Shown one piece after another: positions 16,077 through 25,377 of a stretch of DNA of 64,000 nucleotides. The notes under the pieces are model-generated. The model was not told the DNA's origin. It ran no database searches and saw only the letters and a program-made list of their open reading frames with translations. Position 1 is the stretch's first letter, and each line of letters starts with the position of its first letter. The position numbers and the translations under genes were made by a program. The DNA is taken from positions 930,001-994,000 of the forward strand of contig LT629302.1 of the NCBI GenBank assembly GCA_900104375.1. The letters run 5' to 3'. Origin of the DNA: Flavobacteriaceae bacterium MAR_2010_188 (lineage in GTDB: Bacteria > Bacteroidota > Bacteroidia > Flavobacteriales > Flavobacteriaceae).

Positions 16077-17165
16077 CTAAATATCTCGGGTAAGGCGCTT
16101 TACGATTTTATATTCAGATAAAAACTCTTTGGCGATTACCTTAATTGTAGTGTAGGCTGGGATTGCTAAAATCATACCTGCAATCCCAAAGATATAACCA
16201 GCAATAAGTATAACCAGAAAAATCTCTAATGGATGGGAGCGCACACTTGCTCCGAAAATAAATGGCTGGGAAATAAAATTATCTATTAATTGTGCGAGCG
16301 CATGGCCAATTAAAACAGTAATTATTAAAGGTAAAAGCTGATCAGAAAAATCTGCACCCAAATTGTTAGATACCACTACCAACACCATAATAGCACCGGC
16401 GATTAACGGGCCCAAATATGGTATAATGTTTAAAAATGCACAAATAAATGCGATTGCAATGGGGTTGTTTACATCGATGTAAAGCATCAATCCAGAGTAG
16501 AGGATCGCTAATACCGCAATTTGCAGTAAAAGACCAATAAAGTATCTAGAAAGTAAATTTTTCACTTTATCTAAAACCATTAAGAACCGTCTTTCTTTTC
16601 CAGGTTCGGCCAACGCCGTTACCGAACTAATTATTATCCGTTTATCCTTCAAAAGAAAAAACGCAATAAAGAGAACTGAAAATAGACCTACGATATAATT
16701 GCCAACGTTATTGATCAGTAAGTCAAAAATGTTTGGAAGTTCTTTTCGATTAAAGTTCCTAACGTAATCAGACTGCTTCATCGCTTCAATAAAATTGATT
16801 TGCTCAAAGCCCAAATATTCACTCGCTTGAATGTTTATTTCGTTTAGATCACGCTTAATGGATCGAATGTCTATCTCAGTAATACTTTTACTTTGGTCGA
16901 TGATAATGGGGACGAAAATCCAGAGAATCGCACAAATAAATAAGATGAGCAGGGACAAGGTGGTTATTGCAGCAGCCGTATCTCCAAATTTTAAGTACTT
17001 CTTTAGGGCTAAAACTACGGGTCTACCAATTAATGAAACTATGGCGGCAATAAAAATATAAAGTACAAGGGATTTTATTTCGTATATGAAATAAAAGAAT
17101 AAAATAATACCAACTATCACTGCGATAGTCTGTAAGAGGCCTCTTGTTATTTTATGGTAGTTCAC
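16077..17165 (-). CDS. AI-2E family membrane protein, paralog 2
   Basis: 362 residues from a GTG start, chosen because the following MNYHKITRGLL aligns with the N-termini of both other paralogs in the window. Layout is as in paralog 1, with NIIPYLGPLIAG and RSHPLEIFLVILIAGYIFG. It is 72 bp upstream of paralog 1 on the same strand, so tandem duplication is likely. The substrate is unknown. A -7 box lies just upstream. Confidence 0.85.
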   Translation of the reverse strand: MNYHKITRGLLQTIAVIVGIILFFYFIYEIKSLVLYIFIAAIVSLIGRPVVLALKKYLKFGDTAAAITTLSLLILFICAILWIFVPIIIDQSKSITEIDIRSIKRDLNEINIQASEYLGFEQINFIEAMKQSDYVRNFNRKELPNIFDLLINNVGNYIVGLFSVLFIAFFLLKDKRIIISSVTALAEPGKERRFLMVLDKVKNLLSRYFIGLLLQIAVLAILYSGLMLYIDVNNPIAIAFICAFLNIIPYLGPLIAGAIMVLVVVSNNLGADFSDQLLPLIITVLIGHALAQLIDNFISQPFIFGASVRSHPLEIFLVILIAGYIFGIAGMILAIPAYTTIKVIAKEFLSEYKIVKRLTRDI

Positions 17166-17169
17166 TCAG

Positions 17170-17177
17170 CAAATATA
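17170..17177 (-). promoter_or_regulatory. candidate -7 box for AI-2E paralog 2
   Basis: On the minus strand this reads TATATTTG, a full TAnnTTTG match five bases before the GTG start. The spacing leaves almost no leader, so it is either a leaderless transcript or a chance match. Confidence 0.3.
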
Positions 17178-17216
17178 TGTTAATTTGAAACATAAAATTA
17201 ATGCTGAAAAATTCTT

Positions 17217-17726
17217 TTAGAGGCCGATTCTTATTTGTTTAGTAAGCTCGTAGAGCATAATGGCAGCAGAACTTACGACATTCATACTACTATTATTTCC
17301 GAACATATTTATATGTACAATTTTCTCCGCTTGCTGAAGTGTTTCAGCGCTAACACCTTCTATTTCATTACCTATGATAATCGCAACTTTGTCATATTCT
17401 TTAAACTTCACAGTTTCTAAAGAGCTACTAGATGTGGTAAGTTCTAAGGCGAAGACTCGATACTGGTCCAATTTTAATTTTGAAATTAGATTGTTCATAT
17501 CTTCAACAACCTCAAAGTCAACGTATTTTTCAGTAGCGCGGGAAGCTTTTTTCATTTTTCTGCCCATGGGAGTTAAGTTTCCAACGAAGTATATTTTTTC
17601 AATTCCAAAAGAATCAGCAATCCTTAAAATACCACCAACATTAGCAGCATTTGCTATGTTTTCGCAAATTAAAATGATTGGAAATTTACTCTTTGAAGGC
17701 TTATAATTTTGATGCTCTAACTGCAA
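17217..17726 (-). CDS. TrmH/SpoU family RNA 2'-O-methyltransferase
   Basis: 169 residues, the compact SPOUT form. Motif 1 is ICENIANAANVGGILRIADSFG, motif 2 is IIGNEIEGVS, and motif 3 is MFGNNSSMNVVSSAAIMLYEL, where the usual SLNVSVA reads SMNVVSS. It should methylate a tRNA or rRNA ribose as a knotted dimer. The start is a TTG 6 bp after the DUF4159 stop codon, so it is part of that transcript. Confidence 0.88.
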   Translation of the reverse strand: MQLEHQNYKPSKSKFPIILICENIANAANVGGILRIADSFGIEKIYFVGNLTPMGRKMKKASRATEKYVDFEVVEDMNNLISKLKLDQYRVFALELTTSSSSLETVKFKEYDKVAIIIGNEIEGVSAETLQQAEKIVHINMFGNNSSMNVVSSAAIMLYELTKQIRIGL

Positions 17727-17732
17727 ATCGAC

Positions 17733-18380
17733 CTAATTTTCGAAGGCATATTTTACAATATTAGCTCCCATTTTAAGAGCTTTCTCTCGCACATCCGCTG
17801 GATCGTTATGGACTTCTGGGTCTTCCCAACCATCACCAAGATCAGATTCAAACGTGAATAGAAGTACCAATCTGCTATTTTCGAAAATCCCGAAAGCCTG
17901 AGGGTTTTTCCCATCATGTTCATGGATTTTTGGTAGGCCTTGTGGGAATTTGTAAGAAATATTAAAGATAGGATGATCGTTAGGCAGCTCAACTAATTCC
18001 TTATCAGGAAATATTTTCTTCAACTCTTTTTCTAGATATGGCTTCAATCCATAATTATCATCAATATGAAGAAATCCGCCAGATAATATATATTCCCTTA
18101 GATTATCGGCATCGGCATCAGAAAAAAACACATTTCCGTGCCCGGTCATATGAACCATCGGAAATTGAAAAATATCGCTACTACCAGCCTCAACTGTTTG
18201 TGGTTTCGGATTCATGCTGGTCTGGATGTTAGAATTACAGAAAGCAATAAGGTTTTGAAGCGAGGTGGGATTGGCGTACCAATCGCCTCCGCCGCCATAT
18301 TTTAAAACTGCCAAATCTTGCGAATGAGAATTTATACTTAATAGCATACAAATCCCTAATGACAAAAGGGTTTTAAACAT
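17733..18380 (-). CDS. DUF4159 exported protein
   Basis: About 215 residues from the ATG at 18380; ATGs at 18395 and 18404 are also in frame, but the -7 box at 18409 would place the transcript start at or after the longest one. Signal peptide MFKTLLSLGICMLLSINSHS. The mature part has the family signature LAVLKYGGGGDWYANP, then GHGNVFFSDADADNLREYILSGGFLHIDDNYG and NDHPIF, which resembles a glutamine-amidotransferase-like fold. Function unknown. It is followed at once by the TrmH-family gene. Confidence 0.8.
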   Translation of the reverse strand: MFKTLLSLGICMLLSINSHSQDLAVLKYGGGGDWYANPTSLQNLIAFCNSNIQTSMNPKPQTVEAGSSDIFQFPMVHMTGHGNVFFSDADADNLREYILSGGFLHIDDNYGLKPYLEKELKKIFPDKELVELPNDHPIFNISYKFPQGLPKIHEHDGKNPQAFGIFENSRLVLLFTFESDLGDGWEDPEVHNDPADVREKALKMGANIVKYAFEN

Positions 18381-18408
18381 GATAGTTTTTATCATAACAT
18401 CCATAAGT

Positions 18409-18416
18409 CAAAAATA
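18409..18416 (-). promoter_or_regulatory. -7 box of the DUF4159-trmH unit
   Basis: On the minus strand it reads TATTTTTG, a full consensus match. With the usual ~7-base offset the transcript begins near 18402, which supports the ATG at 18380 as the start. Confidence 0.45.
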
Positions 18417-18481
18417 CTAAAGTCTAGTGTCAAGAATGCTTGCTTTAACGTTCCTTATGAAATCACATCAACTTGAAAATA

Positions 18482-19186
18482 TTATTGATTTACAAAAGCA
18501 ACACTCTGACAAGCTACAATTGCTGCAGTTTCGGTCCTTAATCGGGTGTCTCCGAGTGATACCGGTATGAACTCCTTCGATAAAGCAAGTTTAATTTCAT
18601 CTGGAGAAAAATCTCCTTCGGGTCCGATTAAAATGGTAACTTCTTCGTTTCTGTTAATAACGTCTTTTAAATTTTGCTTATTGGTTTCCTCACAATGTGC
18701 GATTAATAATCTTCCTTCAGAACGTTCATTCACAAAATCATTAAATGAAATTGCTTCATTAAGTTGTGGCATATAAGCCTGCAATGATTGTTTGACCGCC
18801 GATTGTATAATCCTTTCGAATCTGTCCGACTTTATCGACTTTCGCTCACTATTATCACAGAAAATAGGAGTAATGGAGTCAATTCCTATTTCGGTTGCCT
18901 TTTCTAGAAACCATTCGTAACGATCGTTCATTTTAGTAGGTGCTACCGCCAAATGCAATTTATAAGGATGATTTTCTTCAAACTTATGTGAAACGATTTC
19001 AACCTTGCATGCCTTGATAGTGTCTTCAATTATTTTCGCATCATAAATAAATCCTTTCCCATCGGTGATTTTAAGAATATCGCCGTTCTTCCTTCTCAGA
19101 ACTTTCGAGATGTGACGACTTTCTTCCTTATCAAAACTTATGGTGGAAGTGTTTATCGATATTTCGGGATTATAGAATAGTTGCAT
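18482..19186 (-). CDS. rsmE: 16S rRNA (uracil-1498-N3)-methyltransferase
   Basis: 234 residues, normal length. N-terminal PUA-like domain (HISKVLRRKNGDILKITDGKG) and a C-terminal SPOUT knot with ILIGPEGDFSPDEI and SLGDTRLRTETAAIVA, the SAM-binding signature of RsmE. It methylates U1498 in the ribosomal decoding region. Its start overlaps the last base of the parvulin gene stop, so the two are translationally coupled. Confidence 0.95.
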   Translation of the reverse strand: MQLFYNPEISINTSTISFDKEESRHISKVLRRKNGDILKITDGKGFIYDAKIIEDTIKACKVEIVSHKFEENHPYKLHLAVAPTKMNDRYEWFLEKATEIGIDSITPIFCDNSERKSIKSDRFERIIQSAVKQSLQAYMPQLNEAISFNDFVNERSEGRLLIAHCEETNKQNLKDVINRNEEVTILIGPEGDFSPDEIKLALSKEFIPVSLGDTRLRTETAAIVACQSVAFVNQ

Positions 19187-19824
19187 TAATTAATTTCTTC
19201 AACCATTTTAAGAACTTTAAGTTCTTCGATTTGTTTAGGTGAATGCGTCTTTAATATTAGGAAGGTGAGTTTTTTAGATGGAATATCAATTGCTACAAAT
19301 TCATCTTTAACTCCGTAACTATTAAAGATTTCATTTTCAACTTCATCAAAGAAGCTACCTTTAGTAACCCAACCAGAATCTCCGCCGGTGTAGGCAGAAT
19401 TATCAATAGAGTACCGGCTGGCCAAATCTTCAAAGCGTTGTCCTCTTCTAAATTTAGACATTATTTTAAATTTAAGCGCTTCTGATTTTTCAAAAGAAAG
19501 TTCGCTGTTATCCAATAATATATAGCTCATTCTATAATGTTGGATTGATTGCTTGTCCAAAACCTTATAAAAGGTTTTATTAATGTCTGTTTCGTACACT
19601 TTCTTGCCGCCGACCGAAAGATCATACAGTTCGTTAGCGAGCCTAGTAAGGTGCTTTTCTGTGTTAAAGATGACTATTTTGCCTTTATTGGATTTGTATC
19701 TATCAATCATTTTCTCGGCATCTTGTTCTGATTGAATAGAATCTAGATCTAATTCAAAATTAGTCTGAGAATAGGAAATCGCCGTAATCGATAAGCACAG
19801 TAGAAGGAATAATCTTTTAATCAT
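19186..19824 (-). CDS. exported parvulin-type peptidyl-prolyl isomerase
   Basis: 212 residues with a signal peptide (MIKRLFLLLCLSITAISYSQ). A PpiC-type rotamase domain covers about 95-195: YRMSYILLDNS, FEDLASRYSIDNSAYTGGDSGWVTKGSFFDEVENEIF. The N-terminal part lacks the long SurA chaperone segment. It probably helps fold envelope proteins. First gene of a pair with rsmE, with a good -7 box 26 bp upstream. Confidence 0.85.
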   Translation of the reverse strand: MIKRLFLLLCLSITAISYSQTNFELDLDSIQSEQDAEKMIDRYKSNKGKIVIFNTEKHLTRLANELYDLSVGGKKVYETDINKTFYKVLDKQSIQHYRMSYILLDNSELSFEKSEALKFKIMSKFRRGQRFEDLASRYSIDNSAYTGGDSGWVTKGSFFDEVENEIFNSYGVKDEFVAIDIPSKKLTFLILKTHSPKQIEELKVLKMVEEIN

Positions 19825-19849
19825 GATGTAGGTTTTTTGGGGTTTGCTT

Positions 19850-19857
19850 CAAAAATA
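19850..19857 (-). promoter_or_regulatory. -7 box of the parvulin-rsmE unit
   Basis: On the minus strand it reads TATTTTTG, predicting a leader of about 20 bases. No clear -33 TTG. Confidence 0.45.
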
Positions 19858-19931
19858 TCTTTTAGAAGTCCACTAAAACCTATGTGTCGATCAAGTTCTT
19901 AAGAAATCGCTGTTAATAACCTTGGCAATAT

Positions 19932-20312
19932 CTACTTTATGGCAATCATACTTATTTCGACATTTACGTCTTTTGGCAACCGCGCAACCTGGACGGTTTC
20001 TCTAGCCGGTGCCGTGTCTGCATCGAAATAACTTCCATAAACTTCATTTATCTTTCCAAAGTTATCCATGTCACTAATAAAGATTGAAGTCTTTACCACA
20101 TGTTCAAAGGTCATCCCAGCTTCATCTAGAACAGCTTTCATATTTGCCATGACCTGTTTAGTTTCTTCAGTAATTGACGATAATATCAGTTCTCCAGTCT
20201 TTGGGTCAAACGCAATTTGTCCAGAAGTATACAAAGTGTTACCGCTAAGAACCGCTTGATTATAAGGTCCAATAGGAGCAGGGGCTTTAGATGTATTTAT
20301 TATTTTTTTCAT
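19932..20312 (-). CDS. ridA: RidA family enamine/imine deaminase
   Basis: 126 residues. Family features: SKAPAPIGPYNQAVLSG, LYTSGQIAFDP, VKTSIFISDMDNFGKINEVY, and the C-terminal PARETVQVARLPKDVNVEI with the conserved arginine that binds the substrate carboxylate. It hydrolyses reactive 2-aminoacrylate-type enamines made by PLP enzymes. It lies 37 bp downstream of lptD on the same strand and is probably co-transcribed. Confidence 0.93.
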   Translation of the reverse strand: MKKIINTSKAPAPIGPYNQAVLSGNTLYTSGQIAFDPKTGELILSSITEETKQVMANMKAVLDEAGMTFEHVVKTSIFISDMDNFGKINEVYGSYFDADTAPARETVQVARLPKDVNVEISMIAIK

Positions 20313-20349
20313 TTTATAAAGTGTTTACTAGTATTAGAAATAGATTCAA

Positions 20350-23118
20350 TTATAGTTGACGATCTCTTTGTTTACGTTTTTCGTATTTAAGATCTTTTAA
20401 TAGATTCGAAGAAATTCCGATAAAGAAATTCCACTGACTATATCGTCCGAATGGCACCCAAGAAAAGTTCATATTCCAGGTCAGCAATTTTCTGGTGAAC
20501 GTCATCTGGGTAAAGGTAAAACCATTATTTTGAATGTCGTATCCAGAATTTCCTGAAACTGACCAGTTTGGGGTAAGCTCAACATTTCCAGAAAACATTA
20601 AAGAATGGGATGAAACTGTGTTTTGCCTAATATTGTTGCTATAGTTTAGGGCGTAGGCCAATCTAAGGCTCCATGGGATTTCGAACTTATAAAATTCTGA
20701 ATCGGTTTTAGAATCTTCGAGATTAGATTTTGCCCGCTCCCTTAAGGTCATTGGTTTGCCAAAAAGATCATCTGCGCGGCCACCACTTCTTATGGATTCT
20801 TCTGTGGCTTCTTCCTCTTCTTCGGTGTCCTTTTCAGCTTTAAAGGTATCGCTGCTCAATGAATAGCTAACGTTAAAATTGGCAGATGTTAATCTAAAGA
20901 AACTACCACCATTATCTACATTAAGCTTATCTACTCTGCGGTTATTGCTGTCTAAGGCGTATGGATCTAGAGAAGCCCCAAAATTAATGGCCATCTTATT
21001 ATTAAGGATATTGGTTCCTCCAGAAACTCGGATTGGACTTAATTTAAGTGTGTCCGCCGCAAAATTATAGGAGGTCGAAAAATTAAGACTGTTCAAAATG
21101 GAAATCTTCTTAGGTTCTAAGGATGTGGAATCCTTCGAGCGTATCTTGGCTTCAATATTATTACCAACGGATAATCCCAATGAACTTGAAAACCTCTGAT
21201 TTGGAGAGCCAAAAAGAGAACCTTCAAATCTTGAAAATTGAGTTTGGTTTAATTCAACATTGGTAAGTCCATCAGCATTTATTATTTCAACATTGTCATA
21301 ATATTGGTCAAACGCTGGATTGATATTATAAGAAAGTGCAGGCCTTATGACATGACGTATTTCTTGAATCAACGGGTCTTTTCCTTCCTTAGTAAATGGA
21401 AATCTTCCGTAAATGGTAGTTCCTAAACTGGTGTTGAAATTGTATGTCCTATAGCTCTCAAAACCGGTGACATCTTCAGTTACAACCTGTCGTAAATCTG
21501 CATCGTAAAAGCGATTTATGGTGTTATAGGTCCAGTTCTCACTAAAGCTTGTACCAGCACTGAGGCTCAAATACTTAAATAACTTAAAATTTGTGGTTAG
21601 AGGAATAGTGTGCTGGGCGCCAATTCTAGCCTCGTCGAACATACCCTCAGTAAAAAATAAGGAGTCCGTAGTCTGGATTCTATTCTCTGCTCTAACCTGA
21701 TAATTAAAATTTATATTTTGAATAATTCCTTTTTTTGAACCTGTACTTGGCGCAAATGGAAATATCCTATCCACACTTCCTTGAAACGTAGGCAGCGTCA
21801 TATTAATGACTTGTGTATTTGTGTTTTGTTGATGGGTAGCCGTAATACTATATTGAATGGCCGGTTCTATAGGATAGGTCTTCGAGTAAGAAATTGAAGA
21901 TGAAAGCGTATTATTCTGGGTGTTCGATAAGTTCTGTTGTCTAATTGAATTTTGATAATATCTACTACTACCCAAGTTTACAGAAGCATTGAATCTAGAA
22001 TTAGGGCTCGCTTTGGTATCTTGGTTATGAGACCATCTTATATTGTAGAAACTTCGTTGACTGTAATCAGGAAATCCTCTTTCGCTAGTGATCTGTTTTT
22101 CATATTGAAATGAAACATTTCCCCTAAACTTATAACGTAAGGCATAACTGCTCTGTGCCCTAAATCCATAACTACCGTTGGTAAATATATCCGTATAAAG
22201 TGCCAAATCTACGTACTCACTAAATGCAAAATAATATCCTAAATCCTGAAGGTTGTAACCAGCATCATTATCCTCACCAAAACTAGGTAAGAGGATTCCA
22301 GAAGAACGACTATCGGTTAGAGGAAAATAAGCGAAAGGTAGCCAAACCGGAGTTGGCACTCCATAAATTTCCATATTGGTTGCACCAACAACAATTTTCT
22401 TATTGGGTACCAATTTTATCTTGGAGGCGATAAATTCATATTCAGGATCATCCAAATTCTCGGAAGTGGTGAATCGACCTTTTTCCAAAAAGTAAACCGA
22501 ATCGTTTTCTTTCTTTGTCCTTGGGGCAATCACATTAAATTCGCTTTGCTTAGTCCGAGAATTAAAAACCAAGGCTTTTTTGCTTTCAGTATTAAAGATT
22601 ATCGAATCTGGTTCCACAACATTTTCACCTTGGGTAAAAATCGGGTTTTGGGTATAAGTACCGGCAGAATCCTTTAAACGACCGGCATAAACTAAGTTTT
22701 TGGTATAATCTATTTCGATGACCCCAGCCTTAATGTTCATGTCGGTGTATTCTATCACCGCTTCATCATAAAGTCTTATCTTTTGCAAACGTTGGTTCAT
22801 CGAAACGTAATCCTTTGCGCTGTAACTCACAATATCAGAGAGAAATTCCTTTTTTTTAGGAATGGAATCCTGCGAAATACTATCCTTTACAGTTTCACCG
22901 ATGGTAGGGACTTTAAGTATGGTATCGGTCTTTACCCTAACCGTATCAGTTTCGGTCTTTGAGCGAATGCTATTTACTCTAACAGGAAGGTCTTGAGCGT
23001 AACTACTTATGTTGATAACCGATGTAAAACTTAGGGCAAAAAGTAGATTTTTGTAGTGGGTACGCAATGCTTTTCGATGTATTTTTGTAAAAGTATGGCT
23101 CGGTTTTTGAAAAGCCAA
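20350..23118 (-). CDS. lptD: LPS assembly outer-membrane protein LptD
   Basis: Up to 922 residues. A signal peptide (hydrophobic NLLFALSFTSVINISSYAQ) precedes an OstA/LptA-like beta-jellyroll region (about 100-260) and a long C-terminal beta-barrel with PLTDSRSSGILLPSFG near the plug/barrel border. There is no cysteine in the whole protein, so the disulfide maturation of E. coli LptD cannot operate, as is usual in Bacteroidota. The start is uncertain: the TTG at 23118 overlaps a -7-like box, while the TTG at 23067 gives a compact signal peptide. An acidic insert with a run of Glu lies at about 758-768. It inserts LPS into the outer leaflet. Confidence 0.88.
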   Translation of the reverse strand: MAFQKPSHTFTKIHRKALRTHYKNLLFALSFTSVINISSYAQDLPVRVNSIRSKTETDTVRVKTDTILKVPTIGETVKDSISQDSIPKKKEFLSDIVSYSAKDYVSMNQRLQKIRLYDEAVIEYTDMNIKAGVIEIDYTKNLVYAGRLKDSAGTYTQNPIFTQGENVVEPDSIIFNTESKKALVFNSRTKQSEFNVIAPRTKKENDSVYFLEKGRFTTSENLDDPEYEFIASKIKLVPNKKIVVGATNMEIYGVPTPVWLPFAYFPLTDSRSSGILLPSFGEDNDAGYNLQDLGYYFAFSEYVDLALYTDIFTNGSYGFRAQSSYALRYKFRGNVSFQYEKQITSERGFPDYSQRSFYNIRWSHNQDTKASPNSRFNASVNLGSSRYYQNSIRQQNLSNTQNNTLSSSISYSKTYPIEPAIQYSITATHQQNTNTQVINMTLPTFQGSVDRIFPFAPSTGSKKGIIQNINFNYQVRAENRIQTTDSLFFTEGMFDEARIGAQHTIPLTTNFKLFKYLSLSAGTSFSENWTYNTINRFYDADLRQVVTEDVTGFESYRTYNFNTSLGTTIYGRFPFTKEGKDPLIQEIRHVIRPALSYNINPAFDQYYDNVEIINADGLTNVELNQTQFSRFEGSLFGSPNQRFSSSLGLSVGNNIEAKIRSKDSTSLEPKKISILNSLNFSTSYNFAADTLKLSPIRVSGGTNILNNKMAINFGASLDPYALDSNNRRVDKLNVDNGGSFFRLTSANFNVSYSLSSDTFKAEKDTEEEEEATEESIRSGGRADDLFGKPMTLRERAKSNLEDSKTDSEFYKFEIPWSLRLAYALNYSNNIRQNTVSSHSLMFSGNVELTPNWSVSGNSGYDIQNNGFTFTQMTFTRKLLTWNMNFSWVPFGRYSQWNFFIGISSNLLKDLKYEKRKQRDRQL

Positions 23119-23123
23119 AATTA
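23116..23123 (-). promoter_or_regulatory. candidate -7 box of lptD
   Basis: On the minus strand it reads TAATTTTG, a full TAnnTTTG match. If used, transcription starts near 23109 and translation must begin at the TTG at 23067. Confidence 0.4.
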
Positions 23124-23204
23124 CGTTTATTTTTTTGTATAGGTCAATCTATCGTTTAAAGTTTGACATGAAATAAACCCTCAAATAATGACGTTACACT
23201 AAGG

Positions 23205-24317
23205 ATGAGAACGCAAGCTACTTATATATTTGTATTGGTTTTTTTTATATTTACCAGTATTTTAACATCTGAAAATAATCCCAAAAAAGCTAAAGACCAG
23301 TTTGTTGTAGTACTCGACGCTGGTCATGGTGGAAAGGACCCTGGCCGTCCTACTTCTAACGGTTATATTGAAAAAGATATTGCTTTAAAGATTACTTTGG
23401 CCGTTGGCAAGGAATTGGAAAAGATTCCAAACATTAAGGTTATCTACACTAGAAAAACCGATGTCTTCGTTGATTTATTTGTAAGAGGAAAAATTGCCAA
23501 TGAGGCTGATGCCGACCTGTTTGTCTCTATTCATTGCAACGCCCATAATTCTCAGGCGTCTGGTACCGAAACCTTTGTGCTTGGAGTACATAGAAATAAA
23601 ACCAACTTCGAAATTGCTAAGGCAGAGAATGAAGTAATTTATTTAGAGGACGATTATCATACCCGTTATAATGGGTTTGATCCAAATTCACCTGAATCTG
23701 TAATTGGTCTTACCTTGATGCAAGAAGAATATCTTGACCAAAGTATTATGCTGGCTAAGGAAATTGAAGATAATTTCTCTGAAAAGCTAAATAGAAAGAG
23801 TAGGGGCGTAAAATATGCGGGACTTATCGTTTTACACCAGACCTATATGCCAAGTGTTTTGGTAGAAACCGGTTTTATAACAAATACAAGTGAAGGCGCC
23901 TATCTCAATTCTAAAAGAGGACAAGAAGATTTATCCAAATCTATTTCTGGGTCTATCATGAATTATAAAAAACACCTAGACCAGTACGTTGGTCAAAATA
24001 TTGGGCGCGAAAGAGAAAAGCTTCAGGCAGAGGGAGACCCCCAGATGTTCTCGGATATAGTGTTTAAAGTTCAAATTGCGGCTAGCGGTAAAAAACTTCA
24101 ACCAGAATCTTATAATTTTAAGGGATTGGATCAAATATCTCGAGAAGAAAGCGATAATCTTTACCGATATTATTATGGTGAAACTTCAGATTATGAAAAA
24201 ATCAAAGAAATGCAGAATAAAGCTCAGAAAATAGGATATAAATCCTGCTTTATCGTAGCTTATAAAAATGGTGTAAGAATAGACCTAGATGATGCATTAA
24301 AAACTACAGCAAATTAG
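23205..24317 (+). CDS. exported N-acetylmuramoyl-L-alanine amidase (Amidase_3)
   Basis: 370 residues with an N-terminal signal or anchor helix. The zinc amidase domain (about 32-255) shows all ligands: VVLDAGHGGKDPG (His), GYIEKDIAL (Glu), VSIHCNAH (His) and the catalytic Glu in VLVETGFITN. The C-terminal part (about 290-370, VFKVQIAASGKKL and IGYKSCFIVAYKNG) is a SPOR-like repeat that would target septal peptidoglycan. It removes stem peptides from glycan strands during division. It is divergent from lptD across an 86-bp gap and upstream of the MlaD gene. Confidence 0.92.
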   Translation: MRTQATYIFVLVFFIFTSILTSENNPKKAKDQFVVVLDAGHGGKDPGRPTSNGYIEKDIALKITLAVGKELEKIPNIKVIYTRKTDVFVDLFVRGKIANEADADLFVSIHCNAHNSQASGTETFVLGVHRNKTNFEIAKAENEVIYLEDDYHTRYNGFDPNSPESVIGLTLMQEEYLDQSIMLAKEIEDNFSEKLNRKSRGVKYAGLIVLHQTYMPSVLVETGFITNTSEGAYLNSKRGQEDLSKSISGSIMNYKKHLDQYVGQNIGREREKLQAEGDPQMFSDIVFKVQIAASGKKLQPESYNFKGLDQISREESDNLYRYYYGETSDYEKIKEMQNKAQKIGYKSCFIVAYKNGVRIDLDDALKTTAN

Positions 24318-24340
24318 CCACCATTTAATTTAAATATTAT

Positions 24341-24348
24341 TAATTTTG
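24341..24348 (+). promoter_or_regulatory. -7 box of the mlaD-like operon
   Basis: TAATTTTG, a full consensus match, 23 bp before the TTG start. It suggests a separate promoter after the amidase gene. Confidence 0.5.
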
Positions 24349-24371
24349 CCCGCAAACAAATACATTGAATC

Positions 24372-25361
24372 TTGAAAATTTCTAAAGAAGTAAAAGCAGC
24401 AATCCTTGTCCTTTCAGGGATATTACTTTTTATATACCTATTCAATTATTTGAAAGGGGACAACCTATTAAACTCTTCTAGGGTTTACTATGCACTATAT
24501 AATAATGTTGAAGGCCTTTCTTCCTCAACGCCAGTTACTGTAAACGGATTAAATGTAGGTCAAGTAAGAAAGATAACTTTTGATGAAGATGGTTCGGGTC
24601 GATTAAAAGTAGAAATGCTGATCGAGAACAATTTTGAATTTTCAAAAAACAGCAAGGCAGAACTTTACGAAGCAGGTTTAATTGGTGGTAAGGCCATCGC
24701 AATCATTCCTGCAAATGATGGGGCAGAAAAAGCTAAAAGCGGACAAATGTTAGATTCTGATATCAAAGCAGGTCTTTCAGAGTTGGTTAATAGAAGGCTT
24801 ACTCCGCTTCAAGAGAAGATGGAATCAGTAATGGGAAGTGCCGATTCATTATTAAACAATGTTAATACTATTTTTGATGAAGAAACAAAAACGAATCTTA
24901 AAGATGCGGTTGCAGAATTAAGTGCCACTATTACCGCCTACAAAAGTACCTCTCAAGCTCTAAACGGTCTGATAGCATCAAACCAAGAAAAGCTTTCTGC
25001 AACATTAACGAATTTTGAAACTGCTTCTAGTAATCTGGCAAATATCACTGGGTCAATTTCCGATGCAGATCTGGCCAGCGCTGTCAATGATTTAAAGGAT
25101 GTTATAACAAAATTTGATGGGATAGCCCAAGGAATCGACGATGGACAAGGTTCATTAGGAAAGTTGCTTAAGGATGAAGGTCTTTATCAAAATTTAGATG
25201 GTGCTACAAAACAGTTGGAAGCTTTACTTCAAGATTTCAAACTAAATCCTAAACGTTACTTTCACTTCTCTGTATTCGGAAAAAAACCCAAGCAGTACGA
25301 TGCAGAAGGCAACTTGATCGAAGACAAGGAATTTTTAGAATTAGTAGACGAGCAGAAATAA
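24372..25361 (+). CDS. MlaD/MCE family lipid-transport protein
   Basis: 329 residues from a TTG start; the N-terminal membrane helix begins at once (KEVKAAILVLSGILLFIYLFN) and the box upstream fits this start. One MCE domain (about 37-115: VEGLSSSTPVTVNGLNVGQV, EAGLIGGKAIAI) is followed by a helical region with heptad character. MCE proteins form hexameric rings that move phospholipids between membranes. The MlaE and MlaF partners are not adjacent. Downstream genes are unrelated Fe-S proteins. Confidence 0.88.
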   Translation: MKISKEVKAAILVLSGILLFIYLFNYLKGDNLLNSSRVYYALYNNVEGLSSSTPVTVNGLNVGQVRKITFDEDGSGRLKVEMLIENNFEFSKNSKAELYEAGLIGGKAIAIIPANDGAEKAKSGQMLDSDIKAGLSELVNRRLTPLQEKMESVMGSADSLLNNVNTIFDEETKTNLKDAVAELSATITAYKSTSQALNGLIASNQEKLSATLTNFETASSNLANITGSISDADLASAVNDLKDVITKFDGIAQGIDDGQGSLGKLLKDEGLYQNLDGATKQLEALLQDFKLNPKRYFHFSVFGKKPKQYDAEGNLIEDKEFLELVDEQK

Positions 25362-25377
25362 ATCACATACTTCATAA

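Noticed and set aside
14910-17165. Quorum-sensing (AI-2 export) function for the AI-2E family proteins.
   Set aside because: The family name is historical and no LuxS or AI-2 processing gene is present in the window.
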